Positions 57,401 through 64,000 of a stretch of DNA of 64,000 nucleotides are shown piece after piece. The position numbers and the translations under genes are program-made. Position 1 is the first letter of the stretch; the number at the start of each line of letters is the position of its first letter. The stretch comes from JACMLC01 sp963817025 (GTDB lineage: Bacteria > Acidobacteriota > Blastocatellia > Pyrinomonadales > Pyrinomonadaceae). The notes below the pieces were generated by a model. It was not told the DNA's origin. It saw nothing but the letters and a program-made list of their open reading frames with translations, and did not search any database. The DNA lies in contig CAWFML010000005.1 of the NCBI GenBank assembly GCA_963817025.1, forward strand, positions 1 through 64,000. The letters are read 5' to 3'.

Positions 57401-58585
57401 ATGCATGTGGCAGACCATGCACTGCGAGGTCGGAATCGCAGAGGTGAACTGATGCTTGATCGGATGGCCCGATTCGTTGCGCGGAATTTTTGTATCGCCA
57501 GACTCTGATTGTCCGAGGTTTCCGGCGGAGGCGTACTGCGCCGCATGGACTGGATCGCGGTCGTTGGCGTAGATGACGTGACAGGCCGTACAGCCGGACG
57601 AGCGATAGTCTCCGGGGTAATCGTTCGTGCCTAAGAAGTTTAAGGTCGGGTCGAGCAGTCTGGTTTTTTGGATGCCGAGAAAGACAGGGTCTGTGCGATT
57701 GTTTGTGCCGAATCCGCGCGGGCTTAAACCCTTATCAGGTTTGCCCGGCTCTTCTTCTCTGTCGGGCAACCCGACTTCCAGTCTGCGTCTCCCGCCGCGC
57801 TCGAAGACTCTCAGGACATTGCCCGGCTGCGAGATGTTCCACGGCGGCAAGGGGTCTAGGAAAGAGAGCCAGCCCTTGAGCTGCGCCTGCTCGCGCGTCG
57901 GCTGGGGGATTTGGAGCAGCGTCTGCGGCAATCCCTGTTCGCTGTAGCTCTCGCCAAAGCGCGTGTCTTTGAGCGGAAAGCCGCCGTTGTTATAAAGGGC
58001 CGCGCCCCACAGCATCGCGCCGTGCGTCATCATGCTGCGGCTGACATCTTTCGGTTCGGTGATATGACACTCGCCGCAGGTCTTGGCCGCGACGCGCAAA
58101 TCGCCCGGATTGATAAAGCGCACAAACTCCCAGGACTCTTTCGCCAGCAGCGTGTTGGTGCGCTCCGGGTTCGCGCTCGAATACTTTCCATCCTTCTTCC
58201 ATTCATCCGGAAACTTCGGTTTGACGTGAGCCTCTTCTTTGCTCTGGGCCACAGGGTTGCCGCCATGACAGGCCGTGCAGCTTAATCCAAGCGCGTCTTT
58301 GCCGTCTTCCAGTTTTTCGAGCGCCTCGCCAGAAGGCTTGTATTTATGCATCGGCTCGATGTTGGTGTGGCAGTCGAGACATTCTTCGACCGGCGGATTG
58401 GCCTGCGTGGCTTGCTGTGTTGATTGAGCGGGCGTCCGTGTGCTTGCGCTCGCCTCGCGCGCGGTCGGATTTCTGCTGTCGTTTGAGAGCGATGCTTTGC
58501 TGCTCCACAGCATCACCGCGACGACGGCGGATATGAAGATGCAGAGCGTCAGCTTGAGGCGTTCAGTGTGGTTGAGCTTTTTCAT
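54458..58585 (-). CDS. Giant ten-haem cytochrome with LVIVD-type propeller and C-terminal anchor
   Basis: A 1375-residue protein. Ten CxxCH sites at about 69, 103, 170, 332, 389, 527, 554, 698, 709 and 815 make the N-terminal 830 residues a multihaem cytochrome. About 840-1300 is a series of LVIVD-type propeller units (YVAAGEGGLRVYDI, YVAAGTEGMAIIDV, YVADGPGGLKILQL). The C-terminus is a short TGAGKN segment, a hydrophobic helix (FAQLSALGLFMALAIGL) and basic residues, i.e. a sorting or membrane-anchor signal. An N-terminal export helix is at 12-28. It is a probable surface or periplasmic electron-transfer protein, following the outer-membrane barrel gene. Confidence 0.9.
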   Translation of the reverse strand: MKKLNHTERLKLTLCIFISAVVAVMLWSSKASLSNDSRNPTAREASASTRTPAQSTQQATQANPPVEECLDCHTNIEPMHKYKPSGEALEKLEDGKDALGLSCTACHGGNPVAQSKEEAHVKPKFPDEWKKDGKYSSANPERTNTLLAKESWEFVRFINPGDLRVAAKTCGECHITEPKDVSRSMMTHGAMLWGAALYNNGGFPLKDTRFGESYSEQGLPQTLLQIPQPTREQAQLKGWLSFLDPLPPWNISQPGNVLRVFERGGRRRLEVGLPDREEEPGKPDKGLSPRGFGTNNRTDPVFLGIQKTRLLDPTLNFLGTNDYPGDYRSSGCTACHVIYANDRDPVHAAQYASAGNLGQSESGDTKIPRNESGHPIKHQFTSAIPTSQCMVCHMHPGTNMVASYLGVTWWDNETDGDRMYPEKQVAPSQDDEQRKLDRNPEAASLRGKWSEREFLDQTGTPEFNKNLKRTQFADFHGHGWIFRKVFKRNRKGDMLDESNNIVSPDDPDKFRKAVHLNDIHLEKGMHCADCHFGQDSHGDGNLYNEPRAAIAIDCKDCHGSLQQEASLRMSGPAASAGGRGDLTRIRSRAPNGSRFNLFKRVEKRDLRAKDKDGNPVMLKKDENDKEVQLREGDIIQTSIVVPKRWWRVKQTKDTVDPTSPDYNEQSRYAKTIRTDNQTWGDVPQDDKMLAHRDNQMSCYACHTSWMTGCFGCHLSMTANKKMPNRHFEGGDSRNFTTYNFQVLRDDIFMLGKDGTVTGRRVAPVRSSSAVLVSSQNQNREWIYSQQQTTSAEGYAGQAFNTHVPHTVRGKETKGCSDCHVSNNNDNNAWLAQLLLQGTNFVNFMGRYVYVATDDALEAVVVTEQSEPQAVIGSTLHRLAYPDNYRKFEQDGRKLKTFYEHAGNPRVLQVQTRGEYAYVAAGEGGLRVYDIAQIDHKGFSERITTAPVSPYGQKFYVDTKYATAVAAPTTLAVDPARWKMIVDQQGNYKTVSPDEAKILYEKYLQSPAQPTMLVNEEQPIHPLYAYLYVVDKYEGLILVNAATLLDGDPLNNFLSRALTFNPEGVLNEANNIVIAGTHALVTTGKELVILSINDPLHPFVEKRIALKHPRSVAVQFRYAFVVDEEGLKVVDLTRLNDKPDEVHLVENAFVPLPEAKDVYVARTYAYVAAGTEGMAIIDVERPDKPRLDQMFDAGGGLSDAHQIKVAMTNASLYAYVADGPGGLKILQLTDPETMPNYAGFSPRPQPRLIASFKTKGEALAISKPLDRDRAADESGNQVSVFGRRGARPFNLMETMQMLRTEGGTGAFFTVTDKPSTKPVDFKSGAAAKEKTDEAKPSTGASQTGAGKNLFAQLSALGLFMALAIGLKIRQQRLWRS

Positions 58586-58613
58586 ATGTTACTCAACAGA
58601 TGACAAAAAACAG

Positions 58614-58722
58614 TTTCCCGCAAAGGCGCTGGTGGCGCAAAGAAGACAAGTCGCAGAGAGCTTAAGTCGTCATTTATCTTGAAAGCTTTCTTCACGTCTT
58701 CCTGTGCGCCTTTGCGGGAGAC
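58614..58722. repeat. Family B palindrome between barrel and ten-haem genes
   Basis: Outer arms TTTCCCGCAAAGGCGC and GCGCCTTTGCGGGAGA with a degenerate centre. It sits in a same-strand gap inside the putative conduit operon. Confidence 0.8.
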
Positions 58723-58746
58723 GTTTTGCTTTTCATTTACGACTCC

Positions 58747-60912
58747 TTAAAAAACCAGCTTCAGTTGCGCGAACACTGCGTAGAGCGGCCTGTCCGGGCT
58801 GATGATGGTCGGCTCGCAAAATTTTGGGAACGGGCAGTTGCGCGAGGCATCCGTGTAGATGTCTCGAAACCCGCGTCCCGGTTGCAGCGTGGCCGCGCCG
58901 AAGGTCAGCGTCACATTATTAATCAGGAACGGGCGATAGGCCACGCCCACGCTGTAATCAAAACCTATGTCGTGGCGTATGCGATTCTGAAAGAGCAGGT
59001 ACTCCAAAGGCTCTGTCCGGTGAAAGCGCAGGTAGCTGACATTGAAAATGGCCTTGAGCCGCTGCGTCACCTCGACATCAACCCCTGCGTTGTAGATAAA
59101 GATGCCGGGATTGACGAAGTTCGCCTGACCTTCGAGCTTGCTGCTACGCAAAGTCGGCAGGATGCTATTAGGCTGAACCAGCCCGACACCGGCACGCGTC
59201 AGCGGGATGTTCTGCCGGTTCCAGAAAGAAAATTGCCCGCCGATAAAGTTCGGGTCATCCAGAATCGCGTCAAAGCCTGTGGCCCTGTCATCCGTCGGAT
59301 TCTTGTCGCCCGAAGCCCAGAAGAACGAGCCGCGAAAGCGTACGAAATCTTTGTCTATCGAAGCCTCTACGGCGGCCATCTGAGAACGTATGCTGACGCG
59401 CTTTCCGGCTATCTGATTCCGCTCGTCGTGGCCGAAGGCGAAATAGTAAGAATGCGTCAGGTTGATGCGCCCGATGTGGCCGTCGCCGTTGATGCCGACA
59501 TAGCCGACCCTCAGTTGATGTGGCCGCACATCGCCGATGACGGCTGGCCTCACTAGAAAACCGTTGCGGTCGAAATGGCGGCTGCCACGGTCGTCATTGT
59601 AGAGGGCCGTGGCCTGCACGGTGTAGCCTTTCCAGATAAAGTCTTGCCGGTAGATGTTTGCAAGATAAATGTTTTGATGACGGCTGCTAAAGCGATTGAG
59701 GCCGCTGTTGGTGTCCTTTTCCAGTTGCTTGAAATAAGCCACGTTGAACTGGTAACGATTGTTGGCGAACGCGCCGAACAGCCGCGCTCCCAGATTGTTA
59801 TCCGAAAAAACGAAGCCGCGAAAGTCCGAGACGAAAGGCTGTATGCCGACGCGCGCGGAAACGAAATCATAGTTGGCATTGATGTCGAACAGCTTCTTTT
59901 CGACAAAGGCTTCTTCCAGTGAAAAGTGCGAATCGGTGCGCGTGCGCCCGCGACGAACATCTATGTTGACGATGCCGTTTTCGCGCGCGTTGAGATAGTT
60001 GGGAATGCTGATGGTCGGAGAAAACTTGATGGCCCAGTCGCGCGGCTTAAATGTCGTCTGGCCCTTGAAGAACTCAAAAGTGAATTGCAGCGTCTCGCTT
60101 AAAGCCAAGGTTTCGGGCCGACCGAAAAACTCCGAGCTGCCGGGATTCTGGCTGCTGACATTCGTAGGCTTCGGCGTGCGGCCAAAATCAAAAGAGGAGG
60201 TGCTGACGGCTGAAAGAATCAGAAACTTGTCCTTGCCGAAAATCGGATAATCGCCCTTCAAACGGCTCTGATTATAAGGGTCGTACCAGCGCCCGCGTTT
60301 GAAAGGAATGTCGCGCCCGCGCGCTCCCTTATCACCGTAGCGATCATATTCAGGGAAACCTATACGCCAGCGGTCTCTGACCTCGCGCCTGTCGGGTTCG
60401 GCTTGCCGTTTGGTATTAACGCTCGCCTCTCCCTCCGCTTGCGCGCCGCTCTGCTCGACGGCTCCGGCTTGCTTTAGCTGCTCGACTTGAATCTCGACTT
60501 TCGTTTCGCGTCCCGCATAGATAATCACATTCTCAAGCGCGCCGGAGGCAAACCTGACAAACGCGCTGTTGTCTTTATCGCGTGCGGACTTGGCCGTGAA
60601 AGGGAACTCGACAGTGATGCGATACGCTCCCGTCTCCAGTTGCGCGAAGAAGCTTCCGTCGCTGCCGCTCTTAATTATCCGCGAACGGCTCGTCACCTGA
60701 TTGACCACGCGCACGGAGACGTTCGGCACTGGCTTGTCCGCGCTATCAACCGCGACCCCTGCCAAACGCCCGCGCTCCTGAGCCGCAACAGGCATCGTGC
60801 ACAGCAGCAGGGACAAGAGACACAGGACGACGTTGATTCGGCAAACGAATCTTGAGAGTCGCTCTTTGTAGACGCGAACATGCACAGGCGATTCAAGTCC
60901 ACAGGCACGCAC
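58747..60912 (-). CDS. Outer-membrane beta-barrel protein with N-terminal regulatory-like domain
   Basis: A 721-residue protein. The signal peptide (VVLCLLSLLLCTMPVAAQ) is followed by a carboxypeptidase-regulatory-like domain (about 47-130; GVAVDSADKPVPNVSVRVV). A long region of alternating strands with aromatic girdles runs to the C-terminus, which ends in a phenylalanine (AQLKLVF) as outer-membrane barrels do. No TonB plug is evident. Next to multihaem genes it is a candidate barrel of a porin-cytochrome conduit. The start is GTG 60912, or GTG 60885. First gene of the minus-strand block. Confidence 0.8.
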   Translation of the reverse strand: MRACGLESPVHVRVYKERLSRFVCRINVVLCLLSLLLCTMPVAAQERGRLAGVAVDSADKPVPNVSVRVVNQVTSRSRIIKSGSDGSFFAQLETGAYRITVEFPFTAKSARDKDNSAFVRFASGALENVIIYAGRETKVEIQVEQLKQAGAVEQSGAQAEGEASVNTKRQAEPDRREVRDRWRIGFPEYDRYGDKGARGRDIPFKRGRWYDPYNQSRLKGDYPIFGKDKFLILSAVSTSSFDFGRTPKPTNVSSQNPGSSEFFGRPETLALSETLQFTFEFFKGQTTFKPRDWAIKFSPTISIPNYLNARENGIVNIDVRRGRTRTDSHFSLEEAFVEKKLFDINANYDFVSARVGIQPFVSDFRGFVFSDNNLGARLFGAFANNRYQFNVAYFKQLEKDTNSGLNRFSSRHQNIYLANIYRQDFIWKGYTVQATALYNDDRGSRHFDRNGFLVRPAVIGDVRPHQLRVGYVGINGDGHIGRINLTHSYYFAFGHDERNQIAGKRVSIRSQMAAVEASIDKDFVRFRGSFFWASGDKNPTDDRATGFDAILDDPNFIGGQFSFWNRQNIPLTRAGVGLVQPNSILPTLRSSKLEGQANFVNPGIFIYNAGVDVEVTQRLKAIFNVSYLRFHRTEPLEYLLFQNRIRHDIGFDYSVGVAYRPFLINNVTLTFGAATLQPGRGFRDIYTDASRNCPFPKFCEPTIISPDRPLYAVFAQLKLVF

Positions 60913-61066
60913 AAGCTTGATGCCCTGTAAAAAGAGGAAAGACTGAGTTCAAATCCGGTCAACGCTCAAATCATAACGGCGAGCGCAAGTCTTTGCGAAG
61001 GTGGTGCACATCCTACAAGAGAAAGTCGGTTGAGGGATACAGGAATTTTATGTATGGTGTAAAAAA

Positions 61067-61142
61067 AGGGTCGTGTCTCAAAAGTGATGTTGCCGTGTAT
61101 CCGCTCAATAATTAGTCAACATCGCTTTTGAGACACGACCCT
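61067..61142. repeat. Long palindrome in the divergent barrel/peroxidase gap
   Basis: Arms 61067-61092 and 61117-61142, 26 bases with one mismatch (AGGGTCGTGTCTCAAAAG...), with a 24-base spacer. It lies 27 bases upstream of the peroxidase start, in a divergent promoter region. Confidence 0.9.
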
Positions 61143-61169
61143 GCCACAGTGGAAAATGAGGACATTTTG

Positions 61170-62474
61170 ATGAAGAGATTTAGTCTGTGGAATCCCGGCT
61201 TTCGGATACGAGCGATGGTCACAGCGGTTGCGCTACTCGGTTCGGCGTGGGGAGTTGCGTGCAATCTGCGCTCTAAGCCGGTCGCGCCGACCAGCTCAAA
61301 GCTTCAGGGCAGCATCCCCAATAATCACCCTCTGCGGAATCCGGGCGGAGAGGCGGCGACATTCAGCGCCAATGGCTCAGTCAATCTCACAGGCGAGTAT
61401 TTCCAGCCTCAGGGGACGAACGGTCAGAGCTGCGCGACCTGCCATATCCCGGAGGAAGCCTGGAGCATTAGCCCCGGCACGCTGCAACAGTTGTTCGATG
61501 AAACGGACGGCATGCACCCTGTCTTCAACCCGCTCGACGCCAACAACCCGAACATGGATGTCTCCACAAAGGAGGCTCGCCGCGCCGCCTACAGCATGCT
61601 CTTGAGACGCGGCGTCTTCCGCAGGGGCGGCGCTCCACGGCCTAACTCCGAGTGGGAGTTGATCACCGTGGAAGACCCGCACGGTTTCGCAAACGTCAAC
61701 CAGCTAGTGCACTGGCGGCGCGCGATGCCGACGATCAACTTCACCACGGGGAGCGCGACGGTCAACTGGGACGCTGGCTCGAATGTCGGCAAAGGCCAGC
61801 GCGCCGCGCTGGTCAATCAGGCCACACGCCTCGTGACGGGCGCGATGCAAGGCCCGCCTGCTCCTCCCGAAGTCATCGCCGAGATCGTTGATTTTGAAAG
61901 CTCGCTCGTGACCGCGCAACTCACAATGACGGGCGTGGGGCGTCTCGACTCAGATGGTGCGCGCGGTGGCCCTGAGGCGTTGTCGGCCATGAAGAAGGTT
62001 GAAGGGCGGTTCGATCTCTTCGACGCATGGGCCGGTGACGCGAACCCGAAACGCGCGCAGATTGCACGTGGTCAGGAGGTCTTCAACAGCACCAACGTCA
62101 GCCATAAGAGTTGCCTTGCCTGCCACAACTCTGCAAACAACGGCACTAACATGGAAAATGACCTGTTCGACATCAACACCGCATCGGCTGAGGCGCGCAC
62201 ACCGGACTTGCCGCTCTATACCTTCCGCAACAAAGCGACGGGCGAGATACGCCGTTTGACCGACGCGGGATTGGGCAACATCACAGGCCGCTGGATTGAC
62301 CTCGGTGACTTCAAGACGCCGACACTGCGCGGGCTGGCCGCGCGTGCGCCGTACTTTCACAACGGAATCGCCGCGACGCTGGAAGACGCTGTGCGCCACT
62401 ACGAGAAACATTTCGACTTCGTTTTCACGGACGCGGAGAGAGCCGATCTGGTAGCCTTCTTGAACGCGCTCTAA
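61170..62474 (+). CDS. Dihaem cytochrome c peroxidase / MauG-family protein
   Basis: A 434-residue exported dihaem protein. Haem sites are CATCH (about 88-92) and CLACH in the C-terminal half; FKTPTLRGLAARAPYFHNG is the family signature. A lipobox-like GVAC at about 28-31 suggests a possible lipoprotein. ATG 61170 has GAGG eight bases upstream and replaces the longer form from 61128. Such proteins reduce peroxide with electrons from cytochromes or oxidise protein residues. Divergent from the barrel gene. Confidence 0.9.
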   Translation: MKRFSLWNPGFRIRAMVTAVALLGSAWGVACNLRSKPVAPTSSKLQGSIPNNHPLRNPGGEAATFSANGSVNLTGEYFQPQGTNGQSCATCHIPEEAWSISPGTLQQLFDETDGMHPVFNPLDANNPNMDVSTKEARRAAYSMLLRRGVFRRGGAPRPNSEWELITVEDPHGFANVNQLVHWRRAMPTINFTTGSATVNWDAGSNVGKGQRAALVNQATRLVTGAMQGPPAPPEVIAEIVDFESSLVTAQLTMTGVGRLDSDGARGGPEALSAMKKVEGRFDLFDAWAGDANPKRAQIARGQEVFNSTNVSHKSCLACHNSANNGTNMENDLFDINTASAEARTPDLPLYTFRNKATGEIRRLTDAGLGNITGRWIDLGDFKTPTLRGLAARAPYFHNGIAATLEDAVRHYEKHFDFVFTDAERADLVAFLNAL

Positions 62475-62522
62475 AATCGGTTCAGGTCGCCTGAAGAAAC
62501 TGCTGGAAAGCAAAGAACCTCT

Positions 62523-62636
62523 CGCGCAAAGGCGCAAAGAGCAAGGGGAAGGGTGTCGGGCGTAGGGTGTAGTGAAAACAAGTTGCTTTTCCTATACCCG
62601 ATACCCGACACCCTTCCCCCTTGCTCTTTGCGCGAG
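62523..62636. repeat. Composite palindrome (family B outer, family F inner)
   Basis: Outer TCTCGCGCAAAGG...GAGCAAGG joins the inner GGGTGTCGGG in mirrored order. The left arm carries one extra GGCGCAAA unit that the right arm lacks. It lies between convergent genes. Confidence 0.88.
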
Positions 62637-62687
62637 ATAGTCGTTGCCAGTTGCAAGCAGCTCTCATAGCCTGCGCGTCACAGACGG

Positions 62688-62975
62688 CTATCGCTCATCG
62701 TCTGGAATGAGCAGGAGCTTGTATGTTCTCCCGCCTTCAACCCCTCCGAAGCTTGTCCCGCTCAACGACAATGTGATGGCTACGGAGGCCATCGTATCAT
62801 CGCTGTTGTCCAGCGTCTGGTACGTGACTCCGCCTTGAATGACTGTATAGCCCGCCGTCACTACCCCTTCAAAAACAGGGTCTGTCATGATGGGGGCGGC
62901 TGATGTTCCCGTCAGGAAAGTGCCAGCCGCGAACGAGAGCAGGCAAAGGATGATGGTGAGTAGCGTTTTTCGCAT
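62688..62975 (-). CDS. Small exported protein of unknown function
   Basis: A 95-residue protein with a signal peptide (LLTIILCLLSFAAGTFLTGTSA) and a short beta-rich mature part (VTAGYTVIQGGVTYQTLDNS, YKLLLIPDDE). No family recognised. It starts 18 bases downstream of the dihaem oxidoreductase gene on the same strand, so it is probably cotranscribed. Confidence 0.7.
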   Translation of the reverse strand: MRKTLLTIILCLLSFAAGTFLTGTSAAPIMTDPVFEGVVTAGYTVIQGGVTYQTLDNSDDTMASVAITLSLSGTSFGGVEGGRTYKLLLIPDDER

Positions 62976-62993
62976 GCCGGTGTCTCCTTTTCT

Positions 62994-64000
62994 TCACAGT
63001 GATTTGAGGAACTTAAACAACTGCGCTTTCTGCTGCGTCGTCAATGCTTGAAAGGCAGTTCTGCTTGAGGCTGCCTGTCCGCCATGACGCATGATTGCTT
63101 CATTCATGGTAAACGACTGTGCCCCGCTATTTGTCGGCGGGCTGCTCGAACCCCCGTCATGCATCAGCCTGTCACGCGTTCTCAAACCCCACAGCGGCGG
63201 CGTGCGTACCATGTTTCTGGTTATCTCGCCGTTGGTTTCGACAATGCCGTCTCCAGTCCCTATGTCATGCAGTAGAAAATCGCTGAAGGGGTGAAACGTC
63301 TTGTTGGCAAGCGCGGCTGGCACTGTGAATGTCCCGCCGTTGAGCACTGTGCCTGCGACGGGCGTAGTGGTAATCGTGCGTACGTGGCAGACCGAACAGC
63401 TCAACTGGTCAAAGAGGATCGAGCCGGGGTCTGTGGCATCAACCGGGACGAGGTTGCGATCACGCGGCGGAGCTTTGAGCGAGCGCATGAAGCGCGTGAA
63501 GGCTTCGACATCTTCGCCAAAACCCTGTGCGCCGCCTGTGTCCTCCGGGTCAGGCAAGGGATCAAAAGAGATAACCCAACGCCCGAGCGAGCTTGATTCC
63601 ATAGGGCGCAGCGGGCTGGTAATCCCTATCTCCGCCTGATAGGCCGCAGCCGAGAAGGTGAGCAAGCTGGCGATAGAATTTTTCCAGCCGAAACGACCGA
63701 TGCGCGTCTGGCCCGGAGCTTCCAGCAGTGGCACGGAGATGGCCGTGCCGCGCATGCCCAGCGGCTGATTGTCACGAATCGAGAGGAGCGTGGCATCATC
63801 AGTCGCCTCGACAAAGCCATCGCCGAGAAGATTGAGCGAGGCGCGGAAGGTGCGTACATCCTCGCCCATGTCCGGCGACCATTGTGGATTAGTATAAGAG
63901 GAGAACCCCTGCCTGAGGAGTTGGGTCTGGTTGCTGCCGTCCGTTTCCATAGTGAAAATCTTGAAAGAGCCTCCCTGACGCGTGCTCTGAAACGCGATGA
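62994..64000 (-). CDS. Dihaem oxidoreductase (DUF1111-like) with TolB-like N-terminal extension, incomplete
   Basis: The frame is open to the right edge, so the N-terminus is outside the window. The visible C-terminal part matches DUF1111/COG3488 dihaem oxidoreductases: LNLLGDGFVEATDDATLL, a haem site CSVCH, FSDFLLHDIGTG and RTPPLWGLRTRDRLMHDGG. Upstream, IAFQSTRQGGSFKIFTMETDGSNQTQL and NPQWSPD look like a TolB/PD40 propeller blade. It appears directly before LNLLGDGF, where the first haem region usually precedes, so this may be a fusion. A frameshift or assembly join cannot be excluded. Confidence 0.78.
   Translation of the reverse strand, partial: IAFQSTRQGGSFKIFTMETDGSNQTQLLRQGFSSYTNPQWSPDMGEDVRTFRASLNLLGDGFVEATDDATLLSIRDNQPLGMRGTAISVPLLEAPGQTRIGRFGWKNSIASLLTFSAAAYQAEIGITSPLRPMESSSLGRWVISFDPLPDPEDTGGAQGFGEDVEAFTRFMRSLKAPPRDRNLVPVDATDPGSILFDQLSCSVCHVRTITTTPVAGTVLNGGTFTVPAALANKTFHPFSDFLLHDIGTGDGIVETNGEITRNMVRTPPLWGLRTRDRLMHDGGSSSPPTNSGAQSFTMNEAIMRHGGQAASSRTAFQALTTQQKAQLFKFLKSL

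Overview
The window is a moderately GC-rich bacterial chromosome segment, most likely from an Acidobacteriota genome (Blastocatellia-like). That placement is an inference. It rests on a VWFA-related protein of the acidobacterial type (19144-20364), pilin-like proteins ending in the GRRSFY...GV motif, LSm-like/PA-IL secreted proteins, abundant secreted proteases and many multihaem cytochromes. No rRNA, tRNA, prophage or CRISPR array was recognised.

Layout. 0-16 kb is mostly housekeeping: oligopeptidase B, gatA/gatC, a DciA-like protein, Maf, a cysteine-less TlpA-like protein, a three-subunit molybdenum hydroxylase resembling 4-hydroxybenzoyl-CoA reductase with a MocA-type cytidylyltransferase, panC, panB and folK. 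16-28 kb is mixed: an orphan ABC-2-like permease, an AlbA_2/RecG-like ATPase, a VWFA protein, a PA-IL-like protein, an amidohydrolase, a GNAT/thioesterase pair, a SIMPL protein and an NtrC-type regulator. 27.6-36.8 kb carries secreted proteases and surface proteins (S1, M36, S8 with SLH-like repeats, P-domain/VCBS).

37-64 kb is the remarkable part, a signalling plus multihaem electron-transfer region. One module has three proteins: (i) twin cNMP-binding domains fused to four [4Fe-4S] sites and a membrane cytochrome-b-like domain; (ii) an FHA domain fused through one membrane helix to a seven-haem cytochrome; (iii) a membrane-anchored ferredoxin/flavoprotein whose FAD domain looks circularly permuted. 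Two class III nucleotide cyclases lie beside it, one an FHA-GAF-cyclase divergent from (i). A second block encodes an outer-membrane barrel, a 10-haem/LVIVD-propeller protein, a tetrahaem protein, a tandem GlcG/HbpS protein and two nine-haem membrane-anchored cytochromes. Two dihaem-peroxidase-type proteins follow. I infer a cyclic-nucleotide- and phosphorylation-gated electron route from the cytoplasm or quinone pool to the cell surface.

The second striking property is the intergenic DNA. Most gaps hold a long inverted repeat with arms of about 20-35 bp, falling into several sequence families (labelled A-F here) plus singletons. Some are nested in mirrored modular order. Family A repeats often supply the stop codon of the adjacent gene. 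A separate REP family flanks a Y1/HUH REP-associated transposase (RAYT) gene, forming a complete REPtron inserted between two genes of the redox module.
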